Shown: piece by piece, positions 11,504-22,226 of the stretch
How the letters are laid out: every line of letters begins with the position of its first letter
Numbering within the stretch: the stretch's first letter is position 1
Translations under genes and position numbers: made by a program
Notes under the pieces: generated by a model
What the model was told of the DNA's origin: nothing
Databases searched by the model: none
Seen by the model: only the letters and a program-made list of their open reading frames with translations
Assembly (NCBI RefSeq): GCF_049306965.1
Contig: NC_133183.1
Coordinates: 25,010,501-25,074,500 of the forward strand
Length of the DNA: 64,000 nt
Direction of reading: 5' to 3'
Origin: Danio rerio
Lineage: Eukaryota; Chordata; Actinopteri; Cypriniformes; Danionidae

Positions 11504-13631
11504 ATCTAAATGCTCAAAAATGCTGTTTCCGAGGCGAGGTTGGATGTTGTTCAGAAATAGATTCATTAGGATCAATGCTTAAAGTAAATGTTTACTTCTC
11601 TCTGTAGACCAAACATGCTTAGTATCTCTCACATTTGAATAAATTATTTATTTTGGTTACTTTTACATCTATATATGGGTAAGCAAGTATTTAATAAATA
11701 AAATTATTTTAAACCACTTGACTTAACCAAATGACTCTATTACCCTAGCTGCTGGGAAAAAAAACATGTAAAATAACAGATTTTTTTTTTATTTACAGTG
11801 TGGGTGAACATACTACCTTGATGTCCAGCAAAGGCTGCACAAGAGCTCATTTGATGGCACATATTCTGTCCTGTCTACATCTCTGACGACCTGGAAGTGC
11901 TTCGACATCAGTGAGTAATAAATCTTCATATTATCATGCATTCAGGATTTCTGTTTTAAAAAATTAGGTATTTAAATTATTCTTAACGTTTTACTGATGC
12001 TGTGCACAGTAACGTCATGATGATTTAATTTGAGGCAATGTCACTCGTGAGGTGTAATAATATTTATTTGTCTCACTGACATGCCATCACTGCATATTGA
12101 AATACAGTAATACGAATTGACCGCAAAATATTACCACAAACTTTTCATGAAGTAGACTGCTTGACTACTCTTCAGTTCTCTGCTCAACTTTAACACATTT
12201 GATCGTGTCGCTGCACCTCTCGGCAGATTTTGCCAAAAATGAATGCTTAGTGATTACTTTGTTTTATACGAACCAAATGTCAGTAACTTATCATTAGCAT
12301 TATTTTTTTGAAAAATCACCCATGGCTTTCATGTTCTCTAACGTAATCTTGTCTGTAAGTTAGAAGTGGATTTTCACATGTTAAAAGTACTTGATTAACA
12401 TTATTCACATTAAATTAGATTATTTTATTTATTTATTTATTTTTAATATGTAGCCTCTTAAGGTCAGAATGAACTGTGTTCACCCCTCTTAAATCTGTGA
12501 AAGCGCTAGTGTGGTCATGGAATCAGATATTCAAGTTATACAGAGTCAGACATTAAGTTAAGATGAGACTTTATTTTTTACACATACCTGTGTGGACACT
12601 TGACTAGTGTTGACTTGACTGATCTTTTCCCCATTAACATTAGTGTAATTGTAAATTGACAACAAACTATTTCCCCAACAAAAACAATAAAAAACAGTGT
12701 TTTGTATATATAAAACAGCAGTGCGGTGTTTGGTTTCTAAATGAATGAAATAATTTGAGGCATGATTAGTTTTTTCTCCAGTGATTGATTTTGCTTGTCA
12801 TTTTTGCAGGATCATCAGAAGTGCTGCTGCCCTTTTTCACTGTCCCTTTTCCACAACATCATTTGACCTTCATCATTTCCTGTCTTGTAGCAGTATTTTC
12901 ACCTGTTTTTAAAATTGTAATACTTTTTGATGCATTAATTGTTGACTGGTTTTAATGATCAATTGTTTATTAGTGTTCTGTTGCTTTGTTATATTGAATA
13001 ATTGCTACTGTTTCAGTAGGGTTTACACAATAAACTTTTATTGTGAAGTTAAAGTTTCAATTTCTTTATTTTTCTTGTATTTCTTGAACAGTTAAAATAA
13101 TATTTGTGCAATTTTTGAAAATGTTTTGCCCAATATAAAGTAGCACTATTAAATACAATAAAATAACATTTAATAACTGTAAAATACTATACAGTAATAA
13201 TGAAAGTAACGTTAAAATACCGTAGTTCTGCATGGTAAAAATGTACAGTGAAATACTGTTTTCAGTTTTGCAGTATGTGTATCACTACTGTAATTGGTGT
13301 TACAGTAAAAAAAGAAAACAGTAAAATGATGTATTACATTTTACAGTAAATCTAATACTAATGTAATTAGTATTACAGTAATGTTACTGTTTTATGAAAT
13401 ACAGCAGCTACTGGATAATTGTTGCCAGTAACTTACTGTTAATTTAACAAGAAATCGTTTACAGTGCACAGTGTGTTATTTTGCAGCTAGAGGGCACACA
13501 TTCTCAACAAACAAAGGCGTAGCTTATTGGTGCCATGACTGGTCATGGAATCATTAGTTTTTGTCTTTAAAAATATACGTGAAACCTACAGAAATTATGT
13601 TTATGAATGAGCTAAACTATTCGAAACTTCA

Positions 13632-14132
13632 CACTGTAAAATAATAGATGTTTATTTACAGAAATGTCCTTAAATTTACATTTCTGGTAAATTTATAGAA
13701 AGTTAACGTCTTTTATTTTTGGTAATTTTTGTAATTTAATATCTGTTATTAAACGGTAATTTTTTTGTAGGTTAACGTATGTTATTTTACTGTAAATTTC
13801 TGTAATTTAACGTCTGTTATTTTACTGTAAATTTCTGTAATTTAACATCTGTTATTTTACTTTAAGGCTTTGTAATTTAAAGTCTGCTATTTTACTGTAA
13901 ATTTGTGTAATTTAACGCCTGTTATTTTACTGTAAAGCTTTGCAATTTATCGTCTGTTATTTTACTGTCAATTTCTGTATTTATCATCTGTTATTTTACG
14001 GTAAATTTCTGTAAATTAATGTCTGTTATTTTACAGTATTTTTTTTTGTAATTTTAGTGACATTATTTAACTTTTTTTCCAACACCCTAGCTACTAAAAA
14101 AAAAGTAAAATAACAGATTTTTTTAACAGAGC
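13632..14132. mobile_element. CACTGTAAAATAA-ended MITE with internal tandem repeat
   Basis: The left end CACTGTAAAATAATAGATG resembles the CACTG-type ends of elements A and B; the right end (aaaataacagatttttttaacag) is its decayed inverse. The middle consists of a tandem array (next entry). No coding potential. Confidence 0.5.
13730..14040. repeat. Minisatellite, unit about 35 bp
   Basis: About eight to nine imperfect copies of a unit containing GTCTGTTATTTTACTGTAAA and 'ttctgtaattta', differing by single bases between copies. The repeats are directly adjacent with no unique spacers. Confidence 0.8.
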
Positions 14133-14500
14133 ATGATATGAAGTAGAGTAAAACTAAAAGGGATCAAAGCAAAATAAGACCTTTGAAGCAATTGCTCACA
14201 AGAGACAATTATGATGCAGCATGAAAGCAGCAGAGTTTTTATTATGCCAAAGTTCACTTCATCTAGACATGGCTCACATTAGGGTTCTGTTATAATGCTG
14301 ACATATTAATTAAATGCACAACGTAGAACCTATTACAATATTTTTTACTTTTTTTGTTTGTTTGTTTGTTTAAAAACAAACCAGAAATCAAGGATGTGGG
14401 ACATTATTAGAATGGCGAAACAGGACAATGACCATTACAGTTAAAATTGCTTATTTCTCTGAATTTGAACATTCGTCAAACATTTGGGTTAATGTAAGTA

Positions 14501-14781
14501 CACTGTTAACAATTTTTGTAGAATCTACAGTAATTCACTGGCAGCAGTTTGCCAGTAACTTACTGTAAATTATTTACAGCAAAAAATACTGTATTTACAT
14601 TTACAGCACTATTTATCTTGCTCTCTATGTATTTTCAGTATTGTTTATCTTTACTTTAAAATATGGTCATTTCACAATACAACTTTAAAATACAGTAACA
14701 TACCGCATATCTGTCCTACAGTAAAATATAGTTAATATTACGATTAAATACTGTGTAATTTATAAAAAAATGTTCACAGTG
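14501..14781. mobile_element. Small CACTGT-ended MITE (281 bp), TA flanks
   Basis: Left end CACTGTTAACAATTTTT and right end ...AAAAAAATGTTCACAGTG are imperfect inverse copies, with TA directly outside each end. Internal TACAGTA/TACTGTA motifs resemble the subterminal parts of elements A and B, suggesting a deletion derivative or a satellite of the same group. Confidence 0.65.
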
Positions 14782-15079
14782 TAGGCATATTCGGTTGAAG
14801 TCAGCAAATATATATAGCACTATTCTAGCGCTTGTTTGTTTTTAGATTTTAATTTATTTTAATGAGAAAATTTTACATTGTGTCTTAAAGAGCTCAGTAT
14901 ACGGTTTGTGTGTATTTACAGGCTACAATGAAGAGCACATAAATAAGTATTAGCTACCACAAATTCTTCAGGCTTTGTTTCCATAAATGAGCATCATAAT
15001 AATTTGTGAGCTGTAAAGAAACAGGCCCATGTCATTTCTTCAACTGAAAGCCAGTGGCAGGAAAGAAAGTGAAATGGGA

Positions 15080-15515
15080 TTTGAATATTTAGAAAGCCAA
15101 GGAGCCTCCGTGCGATTTCATGGACCTGACAGTTTGCTGCAGTCTGCCATAATCCACTCGTTTACATTCACTCCGTTTACATTCCCTCTCAGTTAGACTG
15201 TAAATGCGTAAAATCCAAGAATAGATGTTCAACCGGGAAAACGGTAAGCTATTTATTCTTCCCCTGAAGCGATATTTTGGGCCTACATCCTTCTCCGCTG
15301 AGGAAAGGAGGAGTTTTGTCTTTGCATTACAATACAGCCGAGAATTCCTCCTGGTCGTCGCTGTTCTCCAGCGGCCTGTCCGCCCACCGCGCGCCCGGGC
15401 CTCTCCATCACAACCCGTCACTGCAAACACAAGTCAATGCAGAAGGCTTTGCTGATGCAGGGGTGCGATTTAGCGGCTTTGTCATTGACGACGAGTCAAG
15501 ATAATATAGATGAAT
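15080..15515. promoter_or_regulatory. GC-rich island of unknown function
   Basis: A block with high GC and CG content (for example GGCCTGTCCGCCCACCGCGC near 15370) stands out from AT-rich DNA. Open frames occur here on both strands but overlap heavily and resemble no family I know. No obvious transposon termini bound it. It lies 10 kb upstream of bhlhe23, so an enhancer or a non-coding RNA promoter/exon is possible. Confidence 0.35.
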
Positions 15516-16024
15516 AAGAGCTGAGAAAAAGCCCATTGAGTTTAAGTAACTGCCTGCACCTGCTTCTACTGTCATGGATAGCTACCCTAGTCGTCGAAAG
15601 AAGCCCCATACTCTTTACAGGAGAATTTAAAGATGTTTAAACTTGCTCTGTTGTTGGGTTAAAGGCTGCTGCATCAACTACACAACGACAAAAAATTATA
15701 TATAAGCTCATTGTTTGATTTTGACGACTTATACTGACTTGATATATGGACCTAAAAAACAATGTTAAAGGAAACATATGCGTAATATTGCTACATTATT
15801 ATTAGCGTACTAGCAACAAAAATATTGGCTTTGGTAAACAAACAAAACTCAAACTGTTATTTAGCTGCTGTATTTAACAAGAACAATTATATACAGGTAT
15901 CAAACTACTGTATGTTTGGCAACATATACATTTACTGTATAAATAAATACTATAAATAACATTGTAAAATGTGTCAGTTAAATGTGATGAGAAACAACAG
16001 AGTAAATTTGGATAACAGCACACA
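15516..16024. other. intergenic, nothing recognised
   Basis: AT-rich sequence between the GC-rich island and the CAGTTGAAGTC element. No gene or bounded repeat was seen. Confidence 0.4.
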
Positions 16025-16264
16025 CAGTTGAAGTCAGAATTATTAGCTTCCCTGAATTATTAACCTCCCTGTTTATTTTTTCCCCAATTTCTGTTTAACA
16101 GAGAGCAGATTTTTTTCAACACATTTCTAAACATAATAGTTTTAATAACTGATTTATTTTATCTTTGCCATGATGACAGTAAATATTTGACTAGATATTT
16201 TTCAAGACACTTCTGCAGTTTACAGCTTAAAGTGACCTTTAAAGGCTTAACTATAGGTTAATTA
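16025..16264. mobile_element. CAGTTGAAGTCAGAATTATT DNA element, left half
   Basis: Starts CAGTTGAAGTCAGAATTATT and follows the family through 'tttattttttccccaatttctg' and 'gatgacagtaaatatttgac' until it is cut by element B. The right half resumes at 20848 with 'ggataactaggcaggtc', the expected next segment of the family. The two halves together equal one full copy like that at 38790-39327. Confidence 0.9.
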
Positions 16265-16629
16265 CACTGTAAAAAATTTGACCTTAAATTCACAGTAAAT
16301 TACTGGCTAATAATTGCATTACTTTCACAGTAAATTACTGTATGTAAATTCACAGTAAATTATTGTGAGGTAGTTCACAGTAATTTACTGTGGTTTTGTC
16401 ACATTAAATTATTGTGAAATTACAACCATATATTGTAACTTTACAGTAGATAATAAAGTCTGTTACTGTGATTTCACAGTATTATCTTGTAGAATTAACT
16501 ATATTTTACTGTGAATTTGCAAAACGATTACTGTGATTTAGCAGTAGGTTGCAGTTTAAATACCTGATTTAACTGTAAAGTTACAATTATATCCCGGATT
16601 ACTGTAATTTAACAGTTTGGTGCTGTAAA

Positions 16630-16816
16630 ATTTCAAAGCAATTTTAGGTCACACAAAAATGAAAATTCTATCTTGATTTACTCACCCTCAGGTTGTTCCA
16701 GCTCTGTTAAAAATGATTTTTTGTTAAACACAGGAATAAAAATATCAAATAATCCTCTTTGTGTCCAAACAACCTGAGGATGCGTAAATGACGACAGAAT
16801 CTTCATTTTTGGGTGA
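16630..16816. mobile_element. Palindromic MITE of the 'AGTTCACCCAAAAATGAAAA' family, inside element B
   Basis: Left arm 'aggtcacacaaaaatgaaaattct' followed by 'actcaccctcaggttgttcc' and right arm 'cagaatcttcatttttgggtga' are inverse copies, the typical fold-back form of this family. Confidence 0.7.
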
Positions 16817-17021
16817 TTTGAGAAGACTCTAAAATCAAAATCAAAACAAACACACATACATTTTACAGATTTATTTAACAGCTTAATGACATCTGTGTAA
16901 ACATTTCAGAAAACTTTCAAAAGGTGAAGGTGAAGCCTCAAAAAATACTATAAGAACATATTAATAAAAAAATCTGACATCATATGTAGCATACATATAA
17001 AAAGCAGTGCTTCAGAGTGCG

Positions 17022-17032
17022 CTCTCTCTCTC

Positions 17033-17107
<75 letters not shown>

Positions 17108-17115
17108 GAGAGAGA
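17022..17115. repeat. (TA)n flanked by inverted CTCTCTCTCTCAT arms
   Basis: About 33 TA units (17035-17101) lie between gctctctctctcat and atgagagagagagac, making the whole segment palindromic. Confidence 0.9.
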
Positions 17116-17997
17116 GAGACAAAACTTCTTGCTAAATTAGGCAGTCGTCTATTCAAGGTCAATCATTTTCCTGATAATTTTACACACTTGCTGGTTGATG
17201 TGTCTTCTCTGCTTCTTTGACTTCATCTGTCTCCCATCTCCAAACTGGTGCCCAAAAAGCACCTATAAGCAAAAGGGCAGACAAACAGTTAGCTTCATAC
17301 AACACTACTGGGACACTACTGCTGCACTACAGAGCAAAATTACTGTTAGCTCAGTTTGAACATGCTGACAATACTGTAGCTCAGTCAAACTGCAATCATT
17401 TAAACAAAAACATCTGAAAAACATTTCCATCACAAACACACATTCAAGAACAGTCCAACAACAAATAGTGGTTTTAATGACCTAGGCAGAGCATTTTAAA
17501 ACAGTTGATTTGATTTACATCTTCTGTTTACAGACTATAATCTAATGCTGGGTTCACACTTATTGCAAAGTTAACACATGCATCACAGCACTTGCTCTTG
17601 AATACTAGCAGGATGTTTCTTGCATCAAGCTAATTTTTCATGATTTGAATATTAGGAAAATTTTGCAAAAAAAACTTGATTGAAGTGATACAGCACTTGT
17701 GTTGTATTCATTTCAATCAAGTTTTTTGCAAATATTCCAAATATTTTTCAACGTTTTTTGAGTTTCACTTAATTTGTGCTGCCCAGTAAAAAATTCCCAC
17801 TATTTATGCATTTGCAATGACTTGTATGTAATCCACTCACCTGAATAGGTAACTTCACATATGGTATAAGAGCCCCATCCTTTTAAAGACAGCTTCCCCT
17901 CTGGTCTCCAGCACAGACAAACAATTTGTGTCTGCAACACGGCCCTTTATAACAAGGGGACAAGGGGAGTCATGACTCCTATACATTCCTTGTTTAA

Positions 17998-18022
17998 CCC
18001 CCCCCCCCCCCCCCCCCCCCCC
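17998..18022. repeat. poly-C tract, 25 bp
   Basis: An uninterrupted run of 25 C, next to the coding-like exon of element B; on the minus strand it gives a false poly-glycine frame. Confidence 0.95.
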
Positions 18023-18064
18023 ACAAAACAAGCCATCAGTTACAATATTTATTGTAGACATTAC

Positions 18065-18184
18065 CTTAAATTCCAGAGTGCAAAAGGCATCTTCAGCATA
18101 CTTCAGTTTCAGACCAGATCCAAAGTCAGTTGTGAAATCCAGGTGAGGTCCCATGACCACTCGACCCTCCAAGGAATAACACTA
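18065..18184 (-). pseudogene. Coding exon of an unidentified multi-exon gene carried by element B
   Basis: On the minus strand, a good acceptor (ttcccccttttag) opens near 18184 and a donor (AATTTAAG/gtaatg) closes near 18065. Between them one open frame reads through LEGRVVMGPHLDFTTDF and KYAEDAFCTLEFK. The sequence is not low-complexity and looks like real protein. Its style resembles the C-terminal part of highly multiplied uncharacterised fish proteins that have a conserved CTLEF-type segment, but I cannot name the family. An upstream exon-like segment (about 18555-18495, minus) encodes TDVETLMLPINPRLIIK. Direct joining of the two leaves the frames out of phase, so an exon is missing or the unit is broken. 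Confidence 0.5.
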
Positions 18185-18612
18185 AAAGGGGGAAAGAAGG
18201 ACTAAATTAGAGGTGTTTGTGAATAATTAAATTTGTTTGTAGAAACAAAGTTGACATTCCATGCTCTGCCTATTAAAAACCAAGCAAACAAACACACATG
18301 CCCAGTAAAATTGCTAATAAAAATAAAAACTATAGTTTAAAAAAATCTTTGTCTAATATTTACTACTACTGGAGGTACTGGTGGAACTTCTGGAAGAAGA
18401 AAAAGAGTTTGTACAAGAAACTGCTCACAACAAATCTGTGAAAAACCTGACATTTAAAAATCTAATAAAAATGAGGAAGGCATCAACATTACCTTTAATA
18501 ATCAAGCGAGGGTTGATTGGTAGCATCAGTGTTTCAACATCAGTGGCTGTGGCTGCAAAAAAATTTGAATATAATAAGAGTAGAATAAGACTCAACCTAA
18601 CACACGCACACA

Positions 18613-18615
<3 letters not shown>

Positions 18616-18674
<59 letters not shown>
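18616..18674. repeat. (TA)n microsatellite
   Basis: About 29 TA units following a CA-rich run, inside element B. Confidence 0.95.
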
Positions 18675-18676
<2 letters not shown>

Positions 18677-20847
18677 TTTAGATTGTGATAATGAATTTAG
18701 GTTATATTTGTGTGCTCAGAATTTACACTCACCTTACACTTTAGCTATTATCAGGTACACCTGAACACCAAAAAATAAAATCTACAGTTAGTGACAATAT
18801 ACAATTAGTTCTCATTAGTAAATGTTAGCACTGCATTAACACCAGTGAGAAATATACAATATGTACTGTGTTAGTGTTAGTTTAAAAGAATACAACTGAA
18901 TTGTATTATAAGCCTCATTTAATAAAACAGTTAAGACTTGTTTCATAATGAGTTTAGTTTATTTAACTAACTTAACGTTAACGTTACAGTGAACAAAATT
19001 AACATACATGATGGTCACTAACCGTAACGTTAACTTAAGTGAAGGTCAGAGCTTACCTTAACGTTATAGTCATTTCACCTTTACTTCAGTCTTGTACTGA
19101 AACAGAAAATGCAGTTAACAAGAGGTTAATTAAAGAAAATTCCCTTTCTTTTTTCAGGAACTAACGTAACGGTAACGTTATGCTAATAAGTTACCTCAGA
19201 AAACACTACAATCACCATCTGGCGTCGTTAATTTCTTGCTTTAAAAAAAGGCGCGCTTAAACCCTGTCCGTGCGAGTACAACTAAAGTACTCGGTAAATT
19301 CCTGTTAAATTACATGCACTATACAGAAATAAACATACAACATCATTTAACGGACAAAAGTCATATTTTAACACTTACCGAGGATGAATCCGTTGGGTGA
19401 AGAGACGACGGCGTTGTCTGTGGTGATGGCGCTTGTTTGCGGTCGAGTCGAGTCAGTTTTGTTCAATGAATCGGCTCCTTTAAGTGAACAGTAAAGAGTC
19501 GAATTCGGCTCCTTTAAGTGAACAGTAAAGAGTCGAATTCGCCTGAAAACGATTCCGTTTTGTATAATATTGTAAGACGCAAACATATAATTCATTAATA
19601 TTTCATCATATTGCTTGGTTCGTGTACTGCTTGTACACGAATTGCTTGTTGATGACTTCGAGCTCATGAACACGTCTGATAAAATATCTGAATCTGATTC
19701 AATGTCACACGAGTCCTGAACCGAAGCAGTGCAAAAGTAATATATTGATTGAAATATAAAGGTTATTATTTTCTTCGCCATTCAAAACATTACATATCTC
19801 TGACTTCAACAATAAGAATAAAGTTCGTTTGGAGTGTATTGAGAATTATTATTTTTTCTTCCCAGGATTCATTTCGCACCAAGCTGCATCAAGCTGTAAT
19901 GGTGGATGAGAAGGCACATAATATTATAAATATTGCTTGTAATATGTAATGAAATAAAGTTTTAACACTTTTTCATGCGAGAATGTAGTTCTTCAAAACT
20001 CAAATCTGTGGACTGTTAGTAAAGATTGTGTGTAATTTTAAGTGTGTTTTGCCGGTAGCGGAGATCTATGACCTCCAGGCGGTAACGGCGCTCTTTACTC
20101 ATGTATCCGCCGAGAGGCGCCTGTCTTCAGGCTAGACATTGGGACAATTGCCCCGTCTTCGATGGCTCTATATGCGTCCGAAAATGAAGTTTTAAGTTTT
20201 TCATGCTAGAATGTAGTTGTTTAAAACTCTAATCTGTAGTTTATTTATATAGATAAAAAAATAATAATTTATATATATATATATTTAATTCTGAGATTAG
20301 TGACCTCCAGGCGATGACAGGTGCTCAATACTCATGAAACCGTCTAAAGCAGACATTTACCCTGACATTGAAATAATTGTTGGCTGTTTAACAGTCTTTG
20401 GTTTCATTAATTAATTACTTTTTATTCCAGTTTATTATGTTTTGGCTAAGCACACAGTTATGTTCATTAAATATTATTTCCTATTCTATGTTAACTGTAT
20501 AAAATTAAATAAAGGTGCAGTACAACCAGTACAACCAAAAAGATGTTGGTAACCAAATCGTTTTGGGGGCTATAACATTCTGTTATTAGCTGTTAAAAGT
20601 TCATTTGTATTAATTTCTACGTTGAGTTTAAAAAAGGTTTGAATTTCTATAACTAACGTGCAAAAGATATAGCCCTTTTCACAGTAATTTGCTGTAATCA
20701 TGCTACCTGCCGTAATTTCACAATAAAATCATGAATACAACATATTACTGTGAATTTTTCAGTTAAATACTGTGAAGGGATACTAATGTAATTTACTGTG
20801 AAAAATTACAGTAACTTGTTGTGAAAACCTGGAAATTTTTTACAGTG

Positions 20848-21155
20848 TAGGATAACTAGGCAGGTCAGGGTAAATAGGCAAGTTATTGTTTGACAATGGT
20901 TTGATCTATAGACTATAGCAACAAAATATAGCTTAAAGGGGCTAATAATTTTGTCCTTAAAATGGTGTTTAATAAATTTAAAACTGCTTTTATCCTAGCC
21001 GAAATAAAACAAATAAGATTTTCTCCAGAAGAAAAAATATTATCAGACATACTGTGCATGCATTTACTTGCTCTGTTAAACATCATTTGGGAAATAAAAA
21101 AAGATAATTATAAAGAAAAAATTCAAAGGGGTGCTAATAAATCTGACTTCAACTG
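20848..21155. mobile_element. CAGTTGAAGTCAGAATTATT DNA element, right half
   Basis: Resumes the element interrupted by B: 'ggataactaggcaggtc', 'cttaaaggggctaataattttg', 'tattatcagacatactgtg', and the right end 'aaatctgacttcaactg' at 21155. The TA outside B is the duplicated target. Confidence 0.9.
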
Positions 21156-21329
21156 TAAATAATACAAAAAAAGTAATGTTCATATTATGCACAACTATAA
21201 AAGGATCCACTGCAGAAAACACGTCTCTTTTTCTGTGCATTTTATTCAATTTGTTCTCTTGCCTTTTTTACAACTTCCCTCCACTGTCAGTTTTCGTTCT
21301 CTGCATCCTCTTGTACATCACTCCCTCCT

Positions 21330-21330
<1 letters not shown>

Positions 21331-21368
<38 letters not shown>
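21331..21368. repeat. (CT)n microsatellite
   Basis: A run of TCTCTC about 38 bp long. It generates open frames on both strands (serine/leucine-rich on +, glutamate/arginine-rich on -) that are artefacts. Confidence 0.95.
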
Positions 21369-21374
<6 letters not shown>

Positions 21375-21845
21375 TCCTCCCACGTGTTTCTGCATCACAC
21401 TCTTTAGTATGAGATCTGCTCTGCCCTGCACGTCTCAGCTGATTGGACCAGCTGCTCAACTCAAGTTCACCATAGCAACTATGATTCAGTCGCCCAGCAA
21501 CGGGTTTTACTTTCACCCCACTTCCTACTCAGGGACCCCCGTCTCCCCTCAGCCAACCGTCCAGTGGGTGAATCTGTTGAAATCTGATAAAGTGAAGCTT
21601 CTCTTGCAGCTGTGGGACACTGAGATCTACAAAATAGATCTGTCAAGAAACCTGATTTATTTGTGATTTCTGTATTGCAGTTATATTTTTATGCAACATA
21701 ATCCTTCATCCTTGCATACAAGTAGGAAATATGTTTCTTTCAAAGTATATTTATCATTGAGAAAATTATATACATTTAAAGATAGTGTTTTTACAATGAA
21801 AAACTTTTTAGCCATTTTTAAACTTAAAATGCTGGGAAAGTTTTT
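21369..21845. other. intergenic, nothing recognised
   Basis: Mixed-composition sequence with a frame running to 21666 that has no recognisable domain, no clear splice partner and no promoter signature. Confidence 0.4.
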
Positions 21846-21972
21846 CATTCATTCATTCATTCATTTTCCTTCGGCTTAGTCTTTTTATTCATCTGGGGTC
21901 GCCACAGCAGAATGAACCGTCAACTATCCAGCATATGTTTTACGCAACGGATGCCCTTCCAGTTGCAACCCA
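21846..21972 (-). mobile_element. DANA/HE1 SINE, 3'-end fragment with (ATTC)n tail
   Basis: Starts with the (ATTC)n repeat that ends this SINE (read in reverse), then 'ttcggcttagtctttttattc', 'ggggtcgccacagcag' and 'cttatccagcatatgtttta'-like sequence. The tRNA-like head is missing. Confidence 0.9.
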
Positions 21973-22226
21973 CAAGGTCTACTGCAACCAACTTCTAATT
22001 TTAAGAGTTAATTGTTTTACATTATTTTTTTTCTCCAGCAGTTGGATTTTTCCATGTTTTGCTTTAATTTAGGTTAAAAAAAGTCAATATATATTTAAAA
22101 TAAATTGTTGGGGGTGCTGTGGGTGGCTTAATGAGGCATTTACAAATTAATATAATTCATGGATGCGCATAGAGAGATTAATTTATTTTCTTTAGGTTTT
22201 TTCACATCTATACTCATTTCTATTAA

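Larger units (their letters stand above)
8156..13466 (+). mobile_element. Large CACTA-like DNA transposon, element A, carrying a spliced-gene-like unit
   Basis: Perfect 17-bp inverted ends (CACTGTAAACGATTTCT at 8156; AGAAATCGTTTACAGTG ending 13466) are flanked by a CA dinucleotide on both sides. Both subterminal regions (8156-8420, 13170-13466) are dense in ACAGTA/TACTGT motifs, as in CACTA/EnSpm elements. The interior has a tandem pair of related segments (about 8690-8880 and 8900-9110), a promoter-like block, and exon-like segments on the plus strand with good splice sites: donor after 9653 (CTCG/gtaagt), 9927-9982, 10377-10417, 11021-11135, 11799-11910 and from 12810 to an AATAAA at 13029-13034. 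A frame in 11799-11910 ends CPVYISDDLEVLRH. No transposase was recognised, so it is non-autonomous. It carries later insertions (SINE, two MITEs). Element B at 16265-20847 is a relative in the opposite orientation. The superfamily is inferred from ends only. Confidence 0.75.
16265..20847 (-). mobile_element. Large CACTA-like DNA transposon, element B, with coding-exon remnants
   Basis: Ends CACTGTAAAAAATTT (16265) and AAATTTTTTACAGTG (ending 20847) are 15-bp perfect inverse copies with TA on both outer sides, and it sits inside another DNA element, which proves mobility. Both subterminal zones are full of TTTACTGT/ACAGTAAA motifs. The interior shares with element A, in reverse, the tandem segment pair (about 19955-20410), the promoter-like block and exon-like segments. 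On the minus strand these are: donor after 19379 (CTCG/gtaagt), 19096-19057, 18760-18733, an exon whose donor (AAAG/gtaatgttgatg) matches element A exon 10377-10417, a coding exon ending near 18065, and one with a donor near 17840. No transposase was seen. Simple repeats (TA, C) interrupt it, so the unit is probably not intact. Confidence 0.78.

Noticed and set aside
13730-14040. Regular repeats considered as a CRISPR array
   Set aside because: The units are directly adjacent with no unique spacers, and the DNA is vertebrate; it is a minisatellite inside a MITE.
15089-15504. Frames of 75-113 residues on both strands in the GC-rich island
   Set aside because: Mutually overlapping, arginine- or serine-rich by composition, with no domain and no splice-linked partner.
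17855-18172. The full 105-codon minus-strand frame as one protein
   Set aside because: It runs through an intron donor and a 25-base poly-C/G tract (false poly-Gly). Only the exon between the splice sites looks like real coding.
18381-18764. A 127-codon plus-strand frame with a tyrosine/isoleucine run
   Set aside because: It crosses a (TA)n microsatellite and is antisense to the exon-like segments of element B.
21187-21666. A 159-codon frame with a serine/leucine run
   Set aside because: It depends on a (CT)n microsatellite, with no recognisable domain and no promoter or splice evidence.
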